Below are positions 8,811-16,982 of a stretch of 36,237 nucleotides of DNA, piece after piece. The stretch covers positions 1 through 36,237 of the forward strand of contig JBBDQR010000078.1 in the NCBI GenBank assembly GCA_040905885.1, given 5' to 3'. The notes beneath the pieces are model-generated. The model was not told the origin of the DNA, did no database searches, and worked only from the letters and a program-made list of their open reading frames with translations. How positions within the stretch are numbered: position 1 is the first letter of the stretch; each line of letters begins with the position of its first letter. Made by a program: the position numbers and the translations under genes. Source of the DNA: JACVRU01 sp040905885 (GTDB lineage: Bacteria; Actinomycetota; Thermoleophilia; Gaiellales; Gaiellaceae).

Positions 8811-8932
8811 CCCGCTTCGTGCCAGGCGCTTTCGTTGCGAGCGAGCCAAAGGGCGCAGAAGAAGCCCGCGATGCCGACGAATCCGAGGGCGGCCAAGTCG
8901 ACGGGACGGAGTGCCTTCAGGAGCTTCACCAA
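8768..8932 (-). CDS. Possible small single-pass membrane protein
   Basis: A TTG (8932) or GTG (8929) start, with a GGGGA-type sequence a few bases upstream, opens a frame of about 54 codons. It reads VKLLKALRPVDL, then a hydrophobic stretch LAALGFVGIAGFFCALWLA, then a polar tail. The one transmembrane helix and natural-looking composition suggest a real or remnant coding piece rather than a shadow. It could also be the end of a longer decayed gene. It overlaps the broken nucleotidyltransferase antisense and follows the 8988-10271 gene on the same strand. Confidence 0.3.
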   Translation of the reverse strand: MVKLLKALRPVDLAALGFVGIAGFFCALWLARNESAWHEAGTSVDTRRRPRQRR

Positions 8933-8987
8933 TCGCGTCGTTCCCCGCTCACGCCGTCCGACGTCGCCCCCTTTTCCACGCCCGGCT

Positions 8988-10271
8988 CTACGAACCGCTC
9001 TCGTGGAACAGCTGGGGCGGCTGGGCCGCCTCCTCGGCGGCTGGGGCCGTCCCGTCCTCTCTTGATGCCGTCGGCTGCTCACGGTCCTGCGCGCCGTGCT
9101 CGTGCGCTGGCTGCGTTTCGGCCTGCGAGTTGGAGGGCTGGGCGCGACCGTTCTTCCGCAAGGGCTCGAGCAGCTCCGCCGGAAGTTGCGCCTGCCGCTC
9201 GAGGAAGGTTGCGACAAGCCGTAGAAGTCGCGCCGTCTCGGGCTCGTTCGAAGCAGGGACGGGCGCAGAGCGGACGGGCGCGTGGAGCGCCCCGAGCAGG
9301 TAGTGCTCGGCGAGGCGCGGGAGGTCGACGGTGGCGGGGGCGGCGAGGGCGAGTCGCTGGACGAGCTCGACGAGCGGCCCGGCGTACGCGGGGGGCTTCG
9401 GCTCGAACGCACCGATCGCGGCGGTCGCCTTCGCGGGGTCGACGCCGAACTCGGTGAGCATCCCGAGCATGAACTTGTCGATCGTCTTCGACATCTCTTG
9501 CATGGCCGCGTAGCTCGCCGCGCCCTCGGCGAGGCGCTCGTGCAGGTGGCGCTCGAAGACATCCTCTGGCTGTCGGTAGGCAAGCGCGGCGATTCGGGTG
9601 AGCGCGAGCGTGATTCCAGTGATCGTTTCCGAGGCGAGCCACATGACCGCGCTCCGCTGCTTCTCGGGCAAGTTCTCGGAATAGCGCCCGCCGAGGACGC
9701 GGCATGCTCCGATCGCGCGCTTGAGCGCGATGGTCGTCGGCGCGAGCCAGAGGTCCGAGCGGGCGAAGCCGTAAACGCGGCGCAGTTCGTCATCGGGTTT
9801 AACCGTCTTCAGCACGTCCGCGGCGAGCGCGGCCAGATCGGGTGCCTGCGTGCCGTACGGGCTCGTGTCGGTGAGGCCGACGAGCTGCTCTCGCCGCTCG
9901 AGGTCGCGCGGGTCGAGGATCTCGGAGCCCAAGCGGGCGGCGAGTCCCCGGGTGTTGTCGCTTGCACTCTTGGTCGTGGCGAGGAAGCTCGACTTCGAGT
10001 CGATGAGCCTTGCGACGCCGACGAGCCAGAGGAGGCGGTCGGCGCTGCTGGGGGCGCTCTTGGCCTCGGTCGCCTTGCACTCACCGTTAACGATCCGCGT
10101 CTCAAGCGTGCGGTCGAAGAAGAAGGCGAGCACATCGATGTCCGTGACCTGGAAGTGCTCGCGGAAGCGGACTCCGAGGTCCACGGCGCGGCGCACGAAG
10201 CCGCCCTCCGCGTGCAGGAGACGCGCGACTCGAGCCTCGAGCAGCGGTCCCTTCGCGGCCGTCGGGGGCAT
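8988..10271 (-). CDS. PD-(D/E)xK nuclease-like protein, 427 aa
   Basis: The N-terminal ~110 residues look like a restriction-endonuclease fold: helix with E12 (LLEARVARLLHAEGGF), then VTDIDVLAF with D44/D46, then a strand ending in VNGECKATE with E64-x-K66. This is the D...ExK catalytic core of PD-(D/E)xK enzymes. Residues 110-340 are helical without a recognised domain. The last ~80 residues are low-complexity (Gln/Ala/Glu-rich) and probably disordered. The start ATG overlaps the stop of the upstream gene by one base (TGATG), so the two are translated as a pair. No methylase is attached to this pair; the nearest is Mod, 6 kb away. Could be a nuclease effector of an undescribed defence module. 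Confidence 0.7.
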   Translation of the reverse strand: MPPTAAKGPLLEARVARLLHAEGGFVRRAVDLGVRFREHFQVTDIDVLAFFFDRTLETRIVNGECKATEAKSAPSSADRLLWLVGVARLIDSKSSFLATTKSASDNTRGLAARLGSEILDPRDLERREQLVGLTDTSPYGTQAPDLAALAADVLKTVKPDDELRRVYGFARSDLWLAPTTIALKRAIGACRVLGGRYSENLPEKQRSAVMWLASETITGITLALTRIAALAYRQPEDVFERHLHERLAEGAASYAAMQEMSKTIDKFMLGMLTEFGVDPAKATAAIGAFEPKPPAYAGPLVELVQRLALAAPATVDLPRLAEHYLLGALHAPVRSAPVPASNEPETARLLRLVATFLERQAQLPAELLEPLRKNGRAQPSNSQAETQPAHEHGAQDREQPTASREDGTAPAAEEAAQPPQLFHESGS

Positions 10272-11605
10272 CAGACCACCTCGCGGCGCATCGCGCGCGC
10301 CGCTTCCTCGCGCAGCTGCTCGACGGTCGAGGTAATGACCTCGGCCTCCGCGCCGGGCTGCAGCGGCGGTAGCTCGGCACGGGTGCGCTCCGGCGCACGG
10401 AAGCTACCCGGCAGCCACAGCGCCTCGAGCGGGTTCTTCGCGCCCGGCGCGGGCTCCGCGTCGGCCAGCGCCAGCCGGAGCAACTCCAGGCCGTCACGGG
10501 CGACGTCCTCCTTTACCAGGTGCAGGTACGCGCGCTCGCCGACCTTCTGGACGCGGACGATCCCCTTCGCCTCGAGCAGCGGATAGTCGCGCTTGATCGC
10601 GGTCGCCGGTCCCACCACCCTGCGCTCGATCAGGCGCTCCACGAGCAGGATCGGGTTGTCGATACGGCCCGTGCCGAAAGGTGCGAAGCGGTGCCCGAAC
10701 AGAATGTGGGCGACGAACAGCTTGCGCTCGTGCGCGACGTCGGTCGGCCCGTAGCGCAACGCCCGCTCGAGGCTGGGTGAAAACCCGAAGTTGCGCCCCG
10801 TTCCGCCCTGCGTGATCACGCGTGCGGAATCGATCAGCCCCACCTTCTGAGCGCCTTGGAGCAGACGGCTGCTCGTCGAGAGGTTCTCGATCGAGGTGCC
10901 CGGCCGCTCGGCGACGGTGCGCGAAAGCCCGGCCAGCATCTGGCGCTCGTTCGCCGGCAGGTTCTTCATGAACTCGGCGATGTCGACCGCCTCCGTGCCC
11001 CAGACGTAAGGGCTGAACAGGACATCCTCGTGCAGCCTCTGCGAACGGACACGGTGGAGCATCCCGATGGCAGCGAGGGCGGCGAGCGCCTCGTCCTGCG
11101 CCTGCTCCGGGAAGCCGTCAGTCTCGAGCGCCGCGCGGTGGTCGGACTCGGTCATCGGCGCGAACGTGAGGTGGTCGGAGGAGGCGATCGCGCAGCGCTC
11201 GGCGAGCGACGGGCTCAGGTTCTCCCAGATCGCTGCCGCCTGCTCGAGCACAGGCGCCGCGATCCCGACCTGCTCCTCGACCTCCTCGATCTCGCCCGTC
11301 AAGGGATTCCGCGTCGCCTCGACCAAGTCCGCCCTCTCGAGTTCCTTCACGCACCAGAGCTGCAGGTCCGAGGGCGCGAGGTTGGCGAGCTTTGCGAACA
11401 GGCGCAGTTTTTCCGCGCTGACCTGCCCGTGGCGCTGAATCCGCAGCGCCAGGTCCATCGCCTGCCCGGCCCGGTACGTCGCGTCGAAGAGGACCTTCGC
11501 GGGCGACGGCGGCACGCCGACAAGGTTCATGTAAGCGCGCAGAGTCGTGCGGCCGAGGTTAGAGCGGGTGAGCGAGCCGATCGAGGGTGTTTGCGGCTGG
11601 GTCAT
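10271..11605 (-). CDS. Unknown 444-aa protein, winged-helix-like, partner of nuclease-like gene
   Basis: No family recognised. Residues ~45-90 (QVSAEKLRLFAKLANLAPSD, then LQLWCVKELERADLVEATRN) look like a winged-helix DNA-binding unit, and a second such unit may lie at ~320-375 (IERRVVGPATAIKRDYPLLE, then GIVRVQKVG). Together they suggest a DNA- or nucleoprotein-binding subunit. ATG 11605 is preferred over the frame's upstream ATG at 11713, which gives an arginine/proline-rich extension with no support. A TAAACT element lies about 19 bases upstream, so a short leader is possible. First gene of a two-gene unit with the nuclease-like protein. Next on the right is repeat copy C and the truncated comM. 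Confidence 0.65.
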   Translation of the reverse strand: MTQPQTPSIGSLTRSNLGRTTLRAYMNLVGVPPSPAKVLFDATYRAGQAMDLALRIQRHGQVSAEKLRLFAKLANLAPSDLQLWCVKELERADLVEATRNPLTGEIEEVEEQVGIAAPVLEQAAAIWENLSPSLAERCAIASSDHLTFAPMTESDHRAALETDGFPEQAQDEALAALAAIGMLHRVRSQRLHEDVLFSPYVWGTEAVDIAEFMKNLPANERQMLAGLSRTVAERPGTSIENLSTSSRLLQGAQKVGLIDSARVITQGGTGRNFGFSPSLERALRYGPTDVAHERKLFVAHILFGHRFAPFGTGRIDNPILLVERLIERRVVGPATAIKRDYPLLEAKGIVRVQKVGERAYLHLVKEDVARDGLELLRLALADAEPAPGAKNPLEALWLPGSFRAPERTRAELPPLQPGAEAEVITSTVEQLREEAARAMRREVV

Positions 11606-11755
11606 CGGGCGGGCCAGTTTAGCCGCCGTCTCGGACCGGCCCTCGTCGCGCTCAAGGAATCCCGGCGGGGCCCAAGGCTCACGCGCCCTCCGCGTCTCCG
11701 CTGGTGACCGCATGAAGCGAGTGCGATTCCATCAGCATCAGGGCAGAGGGCGAGG

Positions 11756-11799
11756 CCGAAGTTTGAGCGCACGCCTGTCCGTGCGGAGCACGAGGCGAC
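11756..11799 (+). repeat. Island-junction repeat, copy C (comM edge)
   Basis: About 70% identical to copy A across 44 bases, including the uninterrupted AGCGCACGCCTG and GAGGCGA. Here the sequence is protein-coding for the CPCG motif of ComM. The ComM frame is closed by TGA at 11764-11766, just 5' of the motif, so the junction between island and comM falls within this repeat. Confidence 0.5.
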
Positions 11800-12229
11800 C
11801 CGGCGGGCGACTGCGTCTGCTCGGCGCAGCGGCTGGCGGCGTTCCGGGAAAAGCTGTCGCGAGCTCCGCTCGACCGCTTCGACCTGGTCGTGACCGTCCC
11901 ACGCGCCCGCGCCGTGGAGCTGGCCGCGGCGGAAGGGGAGGCGTCGTCGGCCGTCCGAGAGCGCGTGCTCGCGGCGCGCGACGCTCTCGGCGACAAACCC
12001 GGGGCTGCCCGTGCCCTGGAACGTCCANNNNNNNNNNCCCCCCCCCCCGCCCGCCCCCGACGACCTGCTCGGACGCGCGGTCGACCGGCTGCCGCTGTCC
12101 GGCCGGGGACGGGCCCGTGTCGCCCGCGTCGCCAGGACGGTCGCCGCGCTCGCGGGCGCCGGCGAGGTGCTCCCGGAGCACGTCGCCGAGGCCCTCGCCT
12201 ATCGCGCTCCCACGGAGCTGGCCGGATGA
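11767..12229 (+). pseudogene. comM: ComM/YifB (Mg-chelatase-like AAA+ ATPase), C-terminal remnant
   Basis: ComM is a hexameric helicase that drives branch migration in natural transformation. Only its C-terminal part remains. It starts at ACPCGARGDPAGDCVCS, the cysteine motif of the family, then runs AFREKLSRAPLDRFDLVVTV and, after the 10-N gap, LLGRAVDRLPLSGRGRARVA to TGA 12227-12229. The N-terminal ribosomal-S5-like domain and the Walker A/B ATPase core are missing, and an in-frame TGA precedes the remnant. A 10-base N run with a C-homopolymer disrupts the reading frame at 12028-12050. The stop overlaps the dprA start (ATGA), the usual comM-dprA arrangement. Truncation by insertion of the left-hand island is the simplest reading. 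Confidence 0.75.
12028..12037. other. Assembly gap (10 N) followed by C-homopolymer
   Basis: Ten N bases followed by a run of C (12038-12048), inside the comM remnant. The homopolymer is probably an end-of-contig artefact. Sequence, length and frame across the gap are unknown. Confidence 0.95.
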
Positions 12230-13194
12230 GCGAGCTCGCCGTCGCCGTCTTCGCTGCCGAGACCGGGTCGCACCACGTCGAGCGCCCGCGCAGCGCCGGG
12301 TTCGCGTCGTTCGTCCGCAGCTTCGACGAGCAGGCCTGCGCGGCCCGCCTGGCCGAGCGGGGGCTGCGCTTTCTCGGCCGCTCTGATCCCTCGTTCCCGC
12401 CGCAGCTGCGCGCGATCCACGATCCTCCCGTCGGGCTGTTTCTCCGCGGCGCGGCCGCGACCGAGCTGCTCACGAGGCCTGCGGCGGCGATCGTGGGCGC
12501 GCGCGCCTGCTCGCCGTACGGGGGCCAGGTGGCGCGCTCGCTCGGCCGGGAGCTGGCCGCCGCGGGACTCGTCGTCGTCAGCGGGCTCGCGCGCGGCGTG
12601 GACGGCGCCGCGCACCGCGGAGCGCTGGAGGCGGACGGACTAACGGTCGCCGTCCTCGGCTGCGGGATCGATCGTGACTATCCGGCTTCGCACCGCGATG
12701 TCGCCCGCGGGATCGCCGAGCTAGGGCTGATCGTCTCCGAGTACGCACCCGGCGTCGAGCCCGCTCCGTGGCGCTTCCCGGCGAGAAACCGGATCATCGC
12801 CGGCCTGTCCGCAGCAACGATCGTCGTCGAGGCCCGCGAACGCAGCGGCGCCCTGATCACCGCCGACCTGGCGCTCGAGGAGGGGCGGGAGGTCTTCGCG
12901 GTCCCCGGCGAGATCACGTCGAGCCTCAGCCACGGCACGAACGCGCTCCTGCGCACGGGCGCGACTCCGCTCACGTCGGCGGACGACGTGCTCGAGGTCT
13001 TCGGACTCGACCCGGCAGCGCGGGGCCGGCCGCCGGCCGAGGTCGAACCGATCTTGGAGCACCTTCCGGCCACGGCGGACGAGCTCGCGCGCATGACCGG
13101 GCTCGACGCGGGCGCGCTCGCGGCTCAACTCGCCGAGCTCGAGCTCGCGGGGTCCGTGGTCGAGGGGGAGGGGACGTACCGTGCCGCTCGCTAG
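12226..13194 (+). CDS. dprA: DNA-processing protein DprA
   Basis: Cytoplasmic single-strand-DNA-binding protein that loads RecA on incoming DNA during natural transformation. The 322-aa protein has the Rossmann-like core: IVGARACSPYGGQVARSLGR, VVSGLARGVDGAAHRGAL, LGCGIDRDYPASH, then ARNRIIAGLSAATIVVEA and SGALITADLALEEGREVFAV. The C-terminus (LEHLPATADELARMTGLDAG) is the winged-helix domain found in many DprA proteins. The start ATG overlaps the comM stop by 4 bases. Intact, unlike its comM neighbour, and of normal length for the family. Confidence 0.93.
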   Translation: MSELAVAVFAAETGSHHVERPRSAGFASFVRSFDEQACAARLAERGLRFLGRSDPSFPPQLRAIHDPPVGLFLRGAAATELLTRPAAAIVGARACSPYGGQVARSLGRELAAAGLVVVSGLARGVDGAAHRGALEADGLTVAVLGCGIDRDYPASHRDVARGIAELGLIVSEYAPGVEPAPWRFPARNRIIAGLSAATIVVEARERSGALITADLALEEGREVFAVPGEITSSLSHGTNALLRTGATPLTSADDVLEVFGLDPAARGRPPAEVEPILEHLPATADELARMTGLDAGALAAQLAELELAGSVVEGEGTYRAAR

Positions 13195-13207
13195 CTGACG
13201 CGTGTGC

Positions 13208-13231
13208 GAGCTCGCGCTGCTCCGCGAGCTC
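13208..13231 (+). terminator. Strong hairpin after dprA
   Basis: Perfect 9-bp inverted repeat GAGCTCGCG / CGCGAGCTC with a 6-base loop, 13 bases after the dprA stop. There is no T-run, so it would be a U-less hairpin terminator as often proposed in high-GC actinobacteria. It separates comM-dprA from the methylamine operon. Confidence 0.4.
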
Positions 13232-13382
13232 CGCCGTGCACGTGCGAGGTCACAGCACGCGCGGTCGGCGGATGAGAAAGCGCTCGCGGGGGCCGTCATC
13301 GGTTTACAGTCTCCCGTGCGGCTGGACGCGAGACGGCCCGGCGCGCGTGATGGACTCGGTGGAAAACGAGGAGGGCTGAAGC

Positions 13383-14582
13383 GTGGCCAAGGTCCTGTGT
13401 GTGCTCTACGACGATCCCGTCGACGGCTACCCGGAGTCGTACGCCCGCGACGACATCCCCGCGATCGAGCGCTATCCCGACGGCCAGACGACGCCGACGC
13501 CGGACGCGATCGAGTTCACGCCCGGCGAGCTGCTCGGGAGCGTCTCCGGCGAGCTGGGGTTGCGGAAGTTCCTCGAGGAGGCCGGCCACGAGCTGGTCGT
13601 GACCTCCGACAAGGACGGTGAGGACTCGACCTTCGACCGGGAGCTGCCCGACGCCGAGATCGTGATCTCCCAGCCCTTCTGGCCCGCCTACCTGACCAGG
13701 AAGCGGATGGAGAGCGCGCCCGGCCTGAAGCTCGCGATCACCGCGGGGATCGGCTCGGATCACGTCGACCTCCAGGCGGCGATCGACCACGGCATCACCG
13801 TCACCGAGGTGACGTACTGCAACAGCATCAGCGTCTCCGAGCACGTGGTGATGGCGATCCTCGCCCTCGTCCGCAACTACATCCCGTCGTACCAGTGGGT
13901 CATCAAGGGCGGCTGGAACATCGCCGACTGCGTCGAGCGCTCCTACGACCTGGAGGGCATGCAGGTCGGGACGTTCGGCGCCGGCCGGATCGGCTCGGCG
14001 GTGCTGCGGCGGCTGAAGCCGTTCGACGTCGGTCTCCACTACACCGACCGCTACCGCTTCCCGGCCGAGGTCGAGGAGGAGCTGGGCGCCACCTTCCACG
14101 ACGACGTCGAGTCGCTCGTCTCCGTCTGCGACGTGATCACGATCAACACGCCTCTGCATCCGGAGACGGAGCACCTCTTCGACGACGAGCTGCTCGGCAA
14201 GATGAAGCGCGGCGCGTACCTCGTGAACACCGCCCGGGGAAAGATCTGCGACCGCGACGCCGTCGCGCGGGCGCTCGAGTCGGGCCAGCTCGCGGGCTAC
14301 GCCGGCGACGTCTGGTTCCCGCAGCCGGCGCCCAAGGACCATCCCTGGCGGACGATGCCCAACCACGGCATGACTCCCCACATCTCCGGCTCGAGCCTCT
14401 CCGCCCAGGCGCGCTACGCCGCGGGCACGCGCGAGATCCTGGAGTGCTGGTTCGAGGGCCGGCCGATCCGGGAGGAGTACCTGATCGTGGACGCGGGCCA
14501 GCTCGCGGGCGCGGGCGCGCACTCGTACAGCGCGGGCGACGCGACCGGAGGATCCGACGAGGCGGCGCGGTTCGGCCGGTAA
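13383..14582 (+). CDS. fdh: NAD-dependent formate dehydrogenase
   Basis: Oxidises formate to CO2 with NAD as acceptor; cytoplasmic and metal-free. The 399-aa sequence is close to the Pseudomonas sp. 101 type enzyme as I recall it: start AKVLCVLYDDPVDGYP, ISQPFWPAY, AGIGSDHVDLQAAID, TYCNSISVSEHVVM, dinucleotide loop FGAGRIGSAVLRRLK followed by TDRYR whose Asp favours NAD over NADP. Catalytic residues are present: Arg in NTARGKICDRD, Gln in WFPQPAPKDHPW, His in MTPHISGSS. GTG 13383 has GAGGAGG 8 bases upstream. First gene of the plus-strand methylamine operon, ending 15 bases before gmaS. Here it is the final energy-yielding step for the one-carbon unit released from methylamine. Confidence 0.96.
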   Translation: MAKVLCVLYDDPVDGYPESYARDDIPAIERYPDGQTTPTPDAIEFTPGELLGSVSGELGLRKFLEEAGHELVVTSDKDGEDSTFDRELPDAEIVISQPFWPAYLTRKRMESAPGLKLAITAGIGSDHVDLQAAIDHGITVTEVTYCNSISVSEHVVMAILALVRNYIPSYQWVIKGGWNIADCVERSYDLEGMQVGTFGAGRIGSAVLRRLKPFDVGLHYTDRYRFPAEVEEELGATFHDDVESLVSVCDVITINTPLHPETEHLFDDELLGKMKRGAYLVNTARGKICDRDAVARALESGQLAGYAGDVWFPQPAPKDHPWRTMPNHGMTPHISGSSLSAQARYAAGTREILECWFEGRPIREEYLIVDAGQLAGAGAHSYSAGDATGGSDEAARFGR

Positions 14583-14597
14583 CCGGAAGGAGAGGCG

Positions 14598-16043
14598 ATG
14601 GCGACCGTCGAGACGGCCCTGACCCAGGTTCGGCAGGTGCTGGCGAAGGGGTCCGTGCCGGATCCGATCCCGACTCTGGACCAGGCCCGGAGCGACCCTG
14701 CTCGCCGGGAGAAGATCCGGGAGATCCGCAAGCTGATCGACGAGCGCGGGATCAAGTACCTGTTCTTCCAGCAGGTCTCCGTCTCCGGGCACGTGAACGG
14801 CAAGGGCGTCTCCGCGACGCAGTGGGAGAAGGTCGCCGAGGAGGGCTACCAGCTCGTCTACGGCGCCACCGCCGACCTGTTCGTCGACCGCTCCGACCGC
14901 TACATCGGCTTCGGCCCCGAGGAGTCCGAGCTCGCGGCGATCGCCGACGTGGACACGTTCGCCCAGCTCCCGTGGGACCCCCGGGTCGCCCGGGTCTACT
15001 GCGACTGCTACGACACCGAGACCGGTGGGCTCCTCGACGCCGACCCGCGCCAGAACCTCAAGCGGATCATGAACGCCGTCGAGCGCGAGCTCGGCTACAC
15101 GTTCCTGTGCGGGATCGAGCCCGAGATGATGTGGCTCAAGAAGGCCGACGGCACGGCCGAGCCCGAGGGCCTGACGAAGCCGTGGTGCTACCACATCAAC
15201 CAGTTCGAGGAGCTGCGGCCGATCATCCTCGACGTGATCGAGTACGGCGAGGCGCTCGGGATCAACCCGACCTACGGCGACCACGAGGACTCGCCGGGGC
15301 AGCTCGAGCTCAACTTCCTCTTCGACCGCGCGATCCGGACGGCGGACAACCTCTCCACCTACCGGCAGATCTGCGCGGCCGTCGCCCGCAAGCACGACGT
15401 CCTCGCCTGCTTCATGCCGAAGCCGTTCACCGGCGTCTCGGCGAACGGCGCCCACCACCACTTCACGCTCGTGGACGCCGAGGGGACGAACGTCTTCTAC
15501 GACCCGGACGGGCCCGCGAAGCTCTCCGAGCTGGGGCGCCAGTTCATGGGCGGGATCCTCGACCACTACCGCGCCCTCTGCGCGATCGGGGCCTCGACCG
15601 TCAACTCGTACAAGCGCTTCTGGGACTTCGGGTTCTGGGCGCCGATCTACAAGGACTACGGCTGGCAGAACCGGACCTGCCTCGTCCGCGTCGCCAGCGG
15701 CGGGCGCTTCGAGTTCCGGGCGGTGGACTCGGCCTGCAACCCGTACCTGACCCAGGCCGCGCTCCTGCTCGCCGGCCTCGACGGGGTCAAGCGCGAGCTC
15801 GACCCGGGTCCGCCGCAGCAGCGGAACGTCTACGACGTCCTCGCCGAGGGCGTGGACATCCCGCGCGTCCCCGAGCATCTCGGCGAGGCGCTCGAGGCGC
15901 TCGCGGAGGACGACGTCGTTCGCTCCGCCCTGCCCGGCCGCCTCTACGATGTGTACATGCACTACAAGCGGGACGAGTGGGAGCGCTTCCTCGCCGCAGT
16001 CACCGACTGGGAGCGCGAGCGCTACCTCGACGTCCTCCCCTGA
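14598..16043 (+). CDS. gmaS: Gamma-glutamylmethylamide synthetase (glutamine synthetase family)
   Basis: Predicted to join methylamine to glutamate with ATP, giving gamma-glutamylmethylamide, the entry step of the N-methylglutamate pathway. The 481-aa protein has the glutamine synthetase catalytic core: GIEPEMM (172-178) with metal ligands E174/E176, PTYGDHEDSPGQLELN (224-239) with E230/E237, and NGAHHHFTL (283-291). The N-terminal domain differs from ordinary GlnA, as in GmaS/GlnT-type enzymes. ATG 14598 is preceded by GGAAGGAGAGG. Three bases separate its stop from mgsA. Context (mgsABC next, mgd genes and Amt nearby) decides for GmaS over GlnA. A general glutamine synthetase role is the alternative. 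Confidence 0.87.
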   Translation: MATVETALTQVRQVLAKGSVPDPIPTLDQARSDPARREKIREIRKLIDERGIKYLFFQQVSVSGHVNGKGVSATQWEKVAEEGYQLVYGATADLFVDRSDRYIGFGPEESELAAIADVDTFAQLPWDPRVARVYCDCYDTETGGLLDADPRQNLKRIMNAVERELGYTFLCGIEPEMMWLKKADGTAEPEGLTKPWCYHINQFEELRPIILDVIEYGEALGINPTYGDHEDSPGQLELNFLFDRAIRTADNLSTYRQICAAVARKHDVLACFMPKPFTGVSANGAHHHFTLVDAEGTNVFYDPDGPAKLSELGRQFMGGILDHYRALCAIGASTVNSYKRFWDFGFWAPIYKDYGWQNRTCLVRVASGGRFEFRAVDSACNPYLTQAALLLAGLDGVKRELDPGPPQQRNVYDVLAEGVDIPRVPEHLGEALEALAEDDVVRSALPGRLYDVYMHYKRDEWERFLAAVTDWERERYLDVLP

Positions 16044-16046
16044 GGC

Positions 16047-16982
16047 ATGTGCGGGATCGCCGGGATCATCTACCGCGACGGCGCCGAGCACGACGTCGGC
16101 CTGGACGTGACCCGGATGCTCCAGTCGATGAAGCACCGGGGCCCCGACTCGACCGGGTACGCCCTCTACCACCCCTCGCAGAACGGCGACGTCATCCTGC
16201 GCTACAAGCTCGCCGACGCCAACGACCCCCGCGACTCCGAGTTCTCGGAGCGGCTCGCCCGCCACCAGCGCGAGGTCGAGCGCCGCCTGCGCGCCCTCGG
16301 CGCGGAGATCGAGGAGCTCCAGGCCGACACCGAGTACGCCTACCGCGCCAGCGTGAGCTTCGACGGCGACCTGAAGGCGCTGACCGACTACGTCGAGGAC
16401 ATCCCGGGCTGCGAGGTGCTCTCGCTCGGGCGGACGCTCGAGATCGTCAAGGACCTCGGCGACGCCGAGACCGTCTCGCGCCAGTACCGGCTCGAGGGCC
16501 TGCGCGGCACGCACGGGATCGGCCACGTCCGGATGGCCACGGAGTCCGACGTCGACATCTCCGGCGCGCACCCGTACTGGGCCTACCCGTTCCCGGACGC
16601 CGCCGTCGTCCACAACGGCCAGCTGACGAACTACTGGCAGTGGAAGCGGCGGCTCGAGGCCGCCGGTCACCGCTTCCAGTCCCTCTGCGACTCCGAGGTG
16701 ATCGCCGTCTACCTCGCGCACGCGATGGGGGAGGGTCTGACGCTCGAGGAGGCGATGCGCCGGAGCCTCGACGACCTCGACGGCGTCTTCACCTACATCT
16801 GCGTCACGGACGAGGCGCTGGGGGTGGCGAAGGACGAGATGGCCGCGAAGCCGCTCGTCCTCTACGAGTCGGACGAGCTCGTCGCGCTCGCTTCCGAGGA
16901 GATCGCCATCCGCGCCGTGCTCCCGCACGAGATCGAGACCTACGACCCGTACGAGTCGGAGGTGCTGGTGTGGACGCGGTGA
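16047..16982 (+). CDS. mgsA: N-methylglutamate synthase subunit A (class II glutamine amidotransferase)
   Basis: Class II (Ntn) amidotransferase of 311 aa related to GlxB and the N-terminal domain of glutamate synthase. It begins MCGIAGIIYRDG, so Cys2 becomes the N-terminal nucleophile after Met removal. Further conserved parts are MKHRGPDSTGYALYH, GIGHVRMATESDVDISGAHP and AVVHNGQLTNYWQWKRRLEA, which bind the gamma-glutamyl substrate. Predicted to release methylamine from gamma-glutamylmethylamide and channel it to MgsC. Its TGA overlaps the GTG start of mgsB (GTGA). A GlxB of unknown substrate is the alternative, but gmaS in front supports MgsA. Confidence 0.88.
   Translation: MCGIAGIIYRDGAEHDVGLDVTRMLQSMKHRGPDSTGYALYHPSQNGDVILRYKLADANDPRDSEFSERLARHQREVERRLRALGAEIEELQADTEYAYRASVSFDGDLKALTDYVEDIPGCEVLSLGRTLEIVKDLGDAETVSRQYRLEGLRGTHGIGHVRMATESDVDISGAHPYWAYPFPDAAVVHNGQLTNYWQWKRRLEAAGHRFQSLCDSEVIAVYLAHAMGEGLTLEEAMRRSLDDLDGVFTYICVTDEALGVAKDEMAAKPLVLYESDELVALASEEIAIRAVLPHEIETYDPYESEVLVWTR

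Noticed and set aside
13296..16928. 1210-codon open frame on the minus strand opposite fdh, gmaS and mgsA
   Set aside because: Valine/arginine/leucine-rich shadow produced by GC-rich codon use of the sense genes; no domains, and the sense genes are certain.
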